Shown here: positions 55,208 to 64,000 of the stretch, piece after piece
How positions within the stretch are numbered: the stretch's first letter is position 1
Layout of the letters: each line of letters opens with the position of its first letter
Position numbers and translations under genes: made by a program
NCBI RefSeq assembly: GCF_040954645.1
Contig: NC_092810.1
Span: 11,332,377 to 11,396,376, forward strand
DNA from: Diabrotica undecimpunctata
Taxonomy: Eukaryota; Arthropoda; Insecta; Coleoptera; Chrysomelidae
Direction: 5' to 3'
Length of the DNA stretch: 64,000 nt
Notes under the pieces: model-generated
The model's input: only the letters and a program-made list of their open reading frames with translations
Databases searched by the model: none
Told to the model about the DNA's origin: nothing

Positions 55208-55697
55208 GTTCTAAATATTCTAGAGTTTTGTCTACAGATTAAATTGCCAAAAATCATATAAATATTTCTGTTTATTTCTAGCTGTATTTTCCTCATATTA
55301 TTTCAGTACACGTTTTTTATAGTAATTTGGTAACTCCGCGTCGCTGAATCACATGACCTCCAAATTTTCGTGATTTATACGAATTTTTCCTGCAATAACA
55401 GTAAAAGCTTTCGGGAATGAAGAGCTTAATTGGGTCATTCTGAAAATAGATCAGGTGATAAACCTCGGTTTACGTTTATGAGCCTCACAGGACGACATCT
55501 TGATGGACAACTACTTTCGTGTTGAGCTGAAATTATATGGGATTGGCTAATATTAATGAAAAGCACATCGGGAAAATCAAATTAAAATACTGAATACAGA
55601 AATAGGTATAAATTTATGAGAAACTTACTGTGATAGCCTGGCATGGGCCTAAACAAAATGAATTCTGAAAGCTTTTTAGTAATTATACTTTTTTAAC
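55208..55697. other. No gene recognised
   Basis: AT-rich flank of the two-gene element with no supported feature. Confidence 0.5.
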
Positions 55698-55904
55698 ATG
55701 AGAAACGGAGAAAGTAAGTTATGGCTTTTTACAAGGTATTTTACTATTGACGCGGGAGTTCTGGCAGAATTGCAAGTCTATAAACCTGATAAATATGATT
55801 CTGATAGTGATTTGGATCCATGTTCAACTGGCGAGGACAGTGAATATTATGAACCAACTTCAAACAACAAATTGGTATCAAATATTGGCTTTTTATTAGT
55901 GGAA
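55698..55904 (+). other. Unidentified open frame fused to RTE copy D
   Basis: The frame is open from ATG 55698. Its first ~65 codons include an acidic patch (KYDSDSDLDPCSTGEDSEYY) that is not RTE-like. It then runs without a stop into the RTE endonuclease of copy D. The acidic portion could be an exon or the tail of another element brought next to the retrotransposon; I do not recognise it. The fusion is more likely chance in-frame juxtaposition than a real chimeric protein. Confidence 0.35.
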
Positions 55905-57262
55905 GACGTATACTCTGTTATTGAAGACACAAGAAGAAATATTTCATCTAAAGAACCACTCATAATCATGGGCGATTTTAACGCTAAGGTAGGAGAAACA
56001 AGAAATGATAACATTCAAAATGTAGGAAACTATGGGTTAGGTAATAGAAACAGCCGAGGCAAACGTTTAATAAATTTTGCAACCGAAAACAGTTTGGCCA
56101 TTGTAAACAGAATGTTCAAATATCATGCCCTTCGTTTATTGACGTGGACCAGCCCAAATGGAGAATACAAGAACCAAATCGACTACATATTGATAAGAAA
56201 CAGATGAAATACATGTTTTACAATTGTAAAAACTAGACTAAGAGCTGAATGTGGATCAGATCATAAATTGTTATGGTCTTGCTTCAAGATGAAGCTAAAA
56301 AGTACAATTCCGCACCAAAATCGAATCGATTTCGTATCCGAAAACATTTAGAGATGCATTAAAGGAAACTAGTATGTTGAACACACAAGACAACCCAGAA
56401 GAAATGTAGAAAGGTTTCAGAAATGCCATAGAAACCTCTGTAGAAAGAATCAGTACCGAAAAAAGATCATCAAGAGAAAACACTGGATGACAGACAGATC
56501 GCTGCAACTTCTCGAAGAGCTAAGGAGAATCAAATCTCTCATATATCAAAACGATAGCAACAAAAACGAATTAGCAAGGTTAAATAGAGAAATTAAAAGA
56601 GCATGTAGGGATGATAAAAATAAAATATAAATGAAGAATGCGAAGAACTAGAGAGACATGCAAACCGGTATGAATCCCATGAGCTATATAACAAAGTCCG
56701 ATATCTATCCAGGGAATTTAAACCAATCACACAAACAATAATGGATGAAAACCAACATATTATAAATGACGAGAAAGGGATTGCGGAGGTATGGAGAAAA
56801 TATTGTCAAAGTCTATATGCAGATGATCCCCAGAACGCAAATCACGACGAGTTCACTGCAGAGAGAGAACCAAACATTCTAAAGTCAGAGGTAGAAAAAG
56901 CAATCAATAATTTAAAAAATAGAAAATCTCCTGGCGCAGACCAGATCACCGCTGAAGTTTTAAAAGAGACTGGAGATGTTGGATTAAATGTTATGCATGT
57001 GATCTGCAAAAAGATTTGGGAAACCTGAGAATGGCTCAACGACTGGACAACGTCCACTTTCATCTATATTCAAAACTCCTACCTATATTCAAAAAAGGAA
57101 CTCCGCTAGATTGCAGCAACTACAGAACGGTAACCCTAATATCCCATGCAAGCAAGGTTCTACTTCATGTAATACATGAAAGACTAAAAGCTTTTCCATT
57201 GCTTCAGATATCAGAAGAACAAGTGGGATTTGTCCCACGAAAAGGCACAAGAGAACACATCC
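55905..57262 (+). pseudogene. RTE-like retrotransposon copy D (endonuclease and start of RT)
   Basis: LIIMGDFNAKVGETRNDN, RLLTWTSPNGEYKNQIDYIL and, after a stop at 56205, GSDHKLLWSCFKMKLKS give the endonuclease core including GDFNAK and SDH. The linker (RSLQLLEELRRIKSLIYQN, ELARLNREIKRACRDDKN) leads to NHDEFTAEREPNILKSEVEK, NLKNRKSPGADQITAEVLKE, LLPIFKKGTPLDCSNYRTVT and EEQVGFVPRKGTREHI. RT similarity ends at about 57262, before the catalytic box, where sequence of a different character begins. Several stops and frameshifts. Confidence 0.87.
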
Positions 57263-57969
57263 TTCCGAATGGACGGGTTTTTACCCACATATTTAGTGAC
57301 TCAATACATGTATACCCACCTAGTGCACTGATGATGGAACATGGATTACGAAAACGTTTTGTGATATAGCCCGATTGAGTCTTTCCAATTATATACATTT
57401 TATAAAGGATTTTTAATAAAATTTTTTGTTATATATGGTATACAGCCAAACTACAGGAACTTAGATTCCTTGTGGATTTTAATTTGATGTAAATATCAAC
57501 AAAATGTACTTACACCCTCTACATTGAATGGTGCTCAGAATTGAACAAAGTACCAGTAAAGGAAACATATAAGTATATTTTTTGTACTTTTGTATTTTTT
57601 GTATTTTTTGTTTAATTTTAAATTTTATAAACCTCATTCAGATACATGAGATTCCCACGTTGACTATTTTCCCGAAAATCTTGGAGCTGTCAGTGAGGAG
57701 TAGGGAGAGAGGTTCTATCAAGATATAAAGGAGATGGAGAGACATTACTAGGGAAGATGGGATATAAGAATGATGGCTGATCACTGCTGGACCTTGAAGA
57801 GAGACTCGATCACAAAAATCCATAAAAAGCAGACCACAAAACGCAGTTTTGTTGGAAAAATAGAACGGTTTTATTAAAAAAAACCAAATATTGTCTTAGG
57901 AAATAGGAAATTACCAAATGCAGTGGGAAATAGAAATATTGTAACACAGTAAAGTATATTTTACAAATA

Positions 57970-57974
<5 letters not shown>
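57263..57974. other. Unassigned, possible retroelement end at the start
   Basis: GCACTGATGATGGAACATGG followed by ATTACGAAAACGTTTTGTGA at about 57327-57364 resembles a motif I associate with Penelope-like or SINE ends in insects; unverified. The remainder has no supported gene. Confidence 0.3.

Positions 57975-58031
<57 letters not shown>
57975..58031 (+). repeat. (GA)n microsatellite
   Basis: About 28 uninterrupted GA units. Long alternating frames read as Arg-Glu or Ser-Leu repeats here are artefacts of the repeat. Confidence 0.97.
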
Positions 58032-58033
<2 letters not shown>

Positions 58034-58340
58034 GGGGATCTGCTAAAGACATCACTCGACTAATTTTGCTACTTCGCTTTGTTCACTTTGTAAATGTTTT
58101 CATACATAACCAGAGTTTTTATCTCCCTCTCTTTCCTTCTTACTGTTGCCCTCTCTTTTTTTTATTTCTCGCTCTCTTAATATCAAATAAAGTGTATGAC
58201 AAAACGTTATAAGCATTTGTTGCAGCATTGAATGTCTCAGCGACATTAAAATATGTCACAATAATACAACATTATACATTGAAGATATGTTTTTTGGTTT
58301 TGATTGGTAATTTTTTTAATGATTGATATTTTTGTTTCAG

Positions 58341-58475
58341 AACGGTTCATGGCCGGGATATCTGGTTCGGCAGGCATCCATGCTCGCCTTCTGTACTCCC
58401 CTTTTGCCCGCCATCGACATCGCCGACCGCCTTCAACAACTCCACCTAGCCGACTACGCCTGCGCCATTTTTTGA
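58341..58475 (+). CDS. Candidate terminal coding exon of an unidentified host gene
   Basis: After a polypyrimidine-rich TTTTTGTTTCAG acceptor ending at 58340, the exon reads NGSWPGYLVRQASMLAFCTP then LLPAIDIADRLQQLHLADYA and CAIF before TGA at 58473-58475. The segment is distinctly GC-richer at third positions than its surroundings, contains no frameshift, and is followed by 3' non-coding sequence with AATAAA at 58649-58654 and a GT-rich stretch. This is the profile of a last exon of a real gene transcribed left to right. The preceding exon is not visible, and the protein is not one I recognise. Alternative frames across the same stretch are longer but have Arg/Pro-rich, implausible content. 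Confidence 0.5.
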   Translation, partial: NGSWPGYLVRQASMLAFCTPLLPAIDIADRLQQLHLADYACAIF

Positions 58476-58648
58476 CCAGTTTTCTAAGCCCAAACCTTAG
58501 CCATCCACCTTACCAGATAAATTCTACTTAACCAAAAAGACAACGAAGAGTTAGGCCCCACAATTGATTTTCTACCTCTGCAATATTTATATATAAACGT
58601 ATTTTATAGTTTTTTACTACTATATCTTTATATACTTGTAGATTTAAG

Positions 58649-58654
58649 AATAAA
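58649..58654 (+). terminator. Poly(A) signal downstream of the candidate terminal exon
   Basis: AATAAA followed by GTGGCCTTATTTTCAT. It lies 174 bp after the stop codon at 58475, a typical insect 3' UTR distance. Confidence 0.5.
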
Positions 58655-58802
58655 GTGGCCTTATTTTCATACCTGAAGTAGGAATTTGAGAGGAATTATT
58701 ATTAATTAATATTTTTTAAGTGACCTTATATGTTTGCATTTAAGTCTGTGGCGTTCATATTGTACCTGTACCTGCTTTAACCCTCATCCTTTATTCCTAA
58801 AA

Positions 58803-58851
58803 ATGGTGGGCAGGTCTTCGTTTAGAAGTAGTAGTAGAACACATGCCGTAG
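58803..58851 (+). CDS. Weak candidate first coding exon
   Basis: ATG in AAAAATGG context, 16 codons (MVGRSSFRSSSRTHAV) and a strong donor G-GTGAGT at 58852. It lies 150 bp after the preceding poly(A) signal, as a neighbouring gene could. No downstream exon was identified, and such a short match to splice consensus arises by chance often. Confidence 0.2.
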
Positions 58852-59229
58852 GTGAGTTATGAAAAACATTTTTTTTTTAATCAATAAAAATAATAACCAA
58901 TTAAATGTGTTATTTTTATAAATTTTATGTATTTACCCATAAATTAAGAGAAATGCATGAAGAATACTGTTATTGTACAATTAAGGCTTGTACATATGTG
59001 AAAGCATTAAAATAATTTCAAGAGTTTTAGGTCTGTATCATAGGTGTAGTTCAAAATAATCAGCTAAATCACATTTATAAAAAATATTACCAATTTACTG
59101 TTATATACACTCACGGTATTCACGTAAGTAGGTATCGGTGGTTTCTCGTACGAGTTTTAATTGTCTTTAGCGAATTAGCGGTATTTGTCTTGGATGCAGT
59201 GAAGTTAGATAGCCCAAATCAGGCCAGTG
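58852..59229. other. No gene recognised
   Basis: AT-rich spacer before RTE copy E. Nothing supported. Confidence 0.45.
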
Positions 59230-61165
59230 CTAAATAGAAAACCACACAATATACTACTGTGGAGATACTACAACAAGAAACAAAAACGGAGTGGCTATAA
59301 TAGTAAATAAAGAAGTTAACAAATGTGTACTTAGTTTTATAGGAATATCAGATAGAGTTGCAGTACTCAAAATTAATGCTAAACCAGTTAACGTGCACAT
59401 TATTCAAGCATATGCTCCAACTTCGGAAAGCTCAGAGCAGGAAATAAAAATATTCTATGAACAATTGATAGAATCCCTAAAACATACCAATAAACAAGAG
59501 TGAATATCCTGCTAGGAGATTTCAACGCCAAAGTAGGCAAAGGAGGTGTTGGCAATACTGTGGGACACTTTGGACTAGGAACGCGAAATGATAGAGGAGA
59601 CCGCCTTATTCAGTTCTGCCAGAAAACGGATAGTGCAATAATGAACACATTTTTCCAATTACCACCTCGAAGACTCTACACCTGGAAATCTCCAGCTGAC
59701 TGTCCAATAAAAATGATTAGAAACCAGATTGAGTACATCATCATCAACAAACGATTTCAGAATTCCGTAAAATCCGCAAAACATATCCGGGAGCAGATGT
59801 TCCATCAGACCATAATCTTTTACTAGGACGTTTCAAACTCACATGAAAAAAGTCTATAAAAGAAAAGCACAAACAGGTCCGGACATCCAGAATTTGAAAG
59901 ATAAAACCACAAGAGAAGTCAAAGAGGAGATCAACAACAAAATAAACAGCATGGTAATCTCAGATATTAATCAAGAAAACATAAGTGTGGATGTTATGTG
60001 GAATAAAATCAAAAATATCTGTAATTCAATGGTAGATAATAAACTTAAACCAGAAAACAATATAAAGAAACAGCCATGAATGAGACAAGAAATATTAGAG
60101 CTAATGGAAGAACGAAGAAAACAGAAATAAGATTGAGGAAAGGTACAAATATATAAAAAAAATCATTAAGAAAAATATTAAAGAAACAAAACAATCATGG
60201 CTACAAAATCAATGCATAGAAAAAGAGTCCCTAGAACAGAAGCATGACACTTTTAACCTACATAAAAAGATCAAAAACTTAACGGGAGGAAACGGATCAC
60301 GAAGTCATAACTTAATACTAGACGAGCACAACAATCTACTCTACGAAAATGAGAGAATACTTGAGAGATGGAGGCAATACATGGAATAATTATTCAAGGA
60401 AGAGCTAGAGACAGAAGTCAGTGTTTCTGGATGTTCAGGACCAGAAATAACGCTAAGTGAAGTAACATATGCAATAAAAAGACTAGAAACCAACAAAGCA
60501 CCTGGACCTGATAACATACAAGTTGAAATATTGAAACTATTTGAAAACAACCAACTCAAACTCCTAACAAGTCTACTGAACAAAATCTATGAAACAGCAG
60601 AATTTCCTACAGATTGGCTAGTTTCCACCTTCATCCCTCTCCCCAAAAAGGCAAATGCCACCAGATGCTCTGATTATAGAATTATAAGCTTAATGAGCCA
60701 TGCACTCAAAATCCTTCTTTCTGTTATTCACCCTCGCATATATAGAAAACTTGAAGAAAACATTAGCAGTGTTCAGTTTGGGTTTAGAAGCGGACTGGGA
60801 ACACGAGCCATACAAGTATTGATACAAAGAGCTCGAGACGTAAATTGCGAAGTCTACGCATGCTTTATAGACTTTGAAAAATCATTTGACAAGGTGCAAC
60901 ATTAAAAATTATTTCAGATACTGAAAGAATCTAGTATTGATGCCAAAGATTTAAGCCTAATTAAAAATTAATACTTACAGCAAAGGGCAACGAGTAGACA
61001 ACGAAACCTCACAAGAATTTACGATAAAACGGAGAGTACGTCATGGTTGCATTTTATCACCGACGTTGTTCAATACTTACACGGAAATGCTGTTCAGGGA
61101 AGCTTGATATAAAAATCAATGGTGAAATCATAAACAATTTAAGATATGCGGACGAGACGATACGA
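59230..61165 (+). pseudogene. RTE-like retrotransposon copy E (endonuclease and RT, 3' truncated)
   Basis: The endonuclease reads NGVAIIVNKEVNKCVLSFIG, HIIQAYAPTSESSEQEIKIF, LLGDFNAKVGKGGVGNTVGH, RRLYTWKSPADCPIKMIRNQ, IEYIIIN, and after a frameshift PSDHNLLLGRFKL. The linker has several stops. The RT reads ETNKAPGPDNIQVEILKLFE, STFIPLPKKANATRCSDYRI, SSVQFGFRSGLGTRAIQVLI and CFIDFEKSFDKVQ, then decays; at 61140 NNLRYADETIR has YADE where the catalytic YADD belongs. Similarity stops at about 61165, so thumb, C-terminus and tail are absent. Related to copy D but clearly a separate copy. Confidence 0.88.
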
Positions 61166-63077
61166 TATGACGGTTTTGTGAACTCAGATTGCTTTTCCCC
61201 CTGCTACAACTCTGCTTCTACTGGGTCTACAGACTCCATAAGTACACCATTTGTTTTGTTTTTTTATAAGCTACATTTTTGCTAAGCATATTTTTTTCGA
61301 TAAATACGTACTTTTTGAGCTATATGTGAAAAATCGTCAGAAAACGTAGCTTTTATTTTGAAAAATGAACATTTTCACTCGCAATTAACTAAAAAATTAT
61401 TGACTTAGTGAAAAAACTCTATAGAATGAATGTTGCTGAGAATTAGTCAATTTATCCATTCTCTCACGTATTTTGAACGGTTTTTCACCCCCGAGAAGGA
61501 GTGGCTTTCACCCCCCAAGGAAAAGCAACCCTGGGCTCAGTCCAAAAGTAAAGTAGAGGATAAGAGGAACCTAAATCCAAAGTTTCAAGCAAATTCGTTG
61601 TGACCAGGAAAATTACGGCCCAAAACGGTCATTTACCTGAGTATTGGAAGCATAATTTGTTTCTAAATTTTTATTTGTTGATTATGCTCTTTGTGCTCCA
61701 GTTCGCTTAATTAGTTGTAAAAAAGAACTATTTTCACATATTTTTCTGTCTGATATCGTGGCATCCTATATAATTTTAATAGTTACCACCATCTCATTAA
61801 AAAAGTTCCCTCCATTTCATTCACATAAACATCTAATGATTTCTTAAGCCCAAAACTCGTAAAACATAAAAGTACTTTCGTTGTCTGCGATAAAAACGAA
61901 ATTTCCCATTTTGATAGGTACTTTTCGCTTAATAAAAGAGTCAACTGCATAGGAAATTTTCGAGTGTATGTTAAATTGCCTGTGACAACCCTCACGGCCA
62001 ACTCATTTCTAAAAATGCTCTAGAGAATTCTGCTGATCAGCAGGATTACTAAACAATGGCGTCGGTCGTGCATTGTAGGGTTTTAAAGATATCAGAAAAA
62101 AACTATAATATTTGTTTCTTTCTAACTGTGGTTATGGATGTGTGTATTTATGAATAATATAAAGAACGTGTTCGTGTTTTCAATTTGTACTTGATTGCGA
62201 AATGTCTCGATCTATATCCATTGACATTTAGGTGCTATTCCCCGTTTTTTAATTATCGAAGATATAAATTAATGACAAAAAAAGTTAAATTGGAAACTAG
62301 AGAGTCATTATCGCCAAAATCAAAATAAAAACTTCTAGTCCAGGGATGTACAGGACCTTGCAATAGTCAGGTATTTGATGAGTTTTTTCGTCAATATAAT
62401 ATGTACGGCCTATAGTAAGAAAAACTATACGTTTAATAATTAATAATAACTAATACGTTATAAAAATTTAGTAAAACATTGTGATAATCGATTATATTAT
62501 AAAAATTTCGTACTTGTCCAAATTATTACAAACCATTGGCCCATATTCAGATATATTAAAGAAAATTGTTATATATTGTGGGACATTTAAAACGATGAAT
62601 TAAGAATCTTTAAATATATAAATATTTTTTTCGCTTGGCAACGCTGTGAAGCTAGAATTAAAATGCTAACTTCAGTAGCGTCACGAAAGCAGGGATCTGA
62701 GTATAGATATTATAATATAATATAAATACATTCAATATTTTTACTAGCAATTAAAGCAGACTTAAAGCAATTAAATAATATTAAGCAGGTATAATCTTTA
62801 AATTAAATTTATTTTTGTTATGCAATTTTCCCCTCGTTATTAAAGGGTTTTACTCATGCTCTAAAATTAAAGTTCAGCATTAGAAATTACACTTAGACAC
62901 TACATAAATACAGGTCCTACTGCAACCAATTCGATTATTTTACTTCTTCCATAATCATACAATTCCCGGTGTTCATACGTTCGGAAATAGTTTTCCTATT
63001 GACAGAAAATGTTCCTAGTCGCTTCGACAAGTTACCGTCTTATTTACCATTTCATGTGTAATGATTGGCGTTACAAC
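61166..63077. other. Unclassified repeat-like sequence, no gene
   Basis: 61400-61640 contains TTTTCACCCCCGAGAAGGAG and GGCTTTCACCCCCCAAGG, near-repeated C-rich blocks that look like part of an interspersed repeat, but the family and ends are unclear. The rest is AT-rich. TTGGCAACGCTG at 62636-62647 recalls the hAT-1 end but has no further support. Confidence 0.4.
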
Positions 63078-63079
63078 TA

Positions 63080-64000
<921 letters not shown>

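Noticed and set aside
57810..58212. Frames with long Ser-Leu or Arg-Glu repeats
   Set aside because: Direct translation of the (GA)n microsatellite; no other coding support.
62636..62647. TTGGCAACGCTG, identical to the hAT-1 terminus
   Set aside because: Only 12 bases match and the next bases diverge; no subterminal CTACCGATTT repeats or transposase nearby.

Overview
The window is AT-rich, non-coding-dominated eukaryotic DNA, almost certainly from an insect genome. A beetle or similar large-genome insect is plausible, but the sequence does not prove it. There are no bacterial operons, ribosome binding sites or CRISPR arrays. Nearly every recognisable protein similarity belongs to a transposable element: Tc1/mariner, Tigger/pogo, piggyBac and hAT DNA transposons, RTE-like and Jockey-like non-LTR retrotransposons, one small LTR retrotransposon and a Penelope-like scrap. 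Most are broken by stops, frameshifts, truncations or later insertions. Host coding sequence is scarce: a MAPK15/ERK7-like kinase tail that looks like a retrocopy, one convincing terminal exon with a poly(A) signal, and one weak first-exon candidate.

Layout. 0.7-2.8 kb: mariner-like element with ~400-bp inverted repeats. 3.05-3.55 kb: possible MITE with a GC-rich core. 4.2-8.1 kb: long-inverted-repeat element split by a 1.6-kb LTR element without gag or pol. 8.4-11.9 kb: mariner scrap and a decayed RTE copy (A) with 5'-truncated RTE fragments beside and inside it, each with its own target duplication. 13.1-18.0 kb: a piggyBac element containing a Tigger and a Tc1 element. 18.7-21.3 kb: RTE fragments in both orientations. 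21.3-29.6 kb: mostly featureless, with a foldback repeat, hairpins and a mariner-like N-terminus. 29.6-32.6 kb: full-length RTE copy with 12-bp target duplication. 33.2-36.3 kb: Jockey-like element interrupted by a MAPK15-like retrocopy and an RTE tail. 37.5-40.5 kb: RTE inserted on the very end of a Tc1-like element. 40.5-44.6 kb: second piggyBac, RTE RT and mariner remains. 45.1-47.6 kb: hAT element whose transposase is intact but for one stop codon. 48.75-55.2 kb: the most unusual object, a TA-flanked Tc1/mariner-type element with 103-bp terminal inverted repeats enclosing two different, convergent transposase genes of the long-spacing DDE type (82 and 81 residues between the second D and the E by my count), itself invaded by an RTE tail and a hAT element. 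55.9-61.2 kb: two more RTE copies either side of a possible host exon and a (GA)n tract. 63.1 kb to the end: a Tigger element running out of the window.

The elements interact mainly by nesting. Target-site duplications (TA for Tc1/mariner/Tigger, TTAA for piggyBac, 4 bp for the LTR element, 6-13 bp for retroposons) give a readable order of insertion. Coding frames of the older elements (piggyBac-1, Jockey, the 48.75-kb element) resume across their inserts, which supports the boundaries given here. All family calls rest on reading motifs by eye; no database search was possible.
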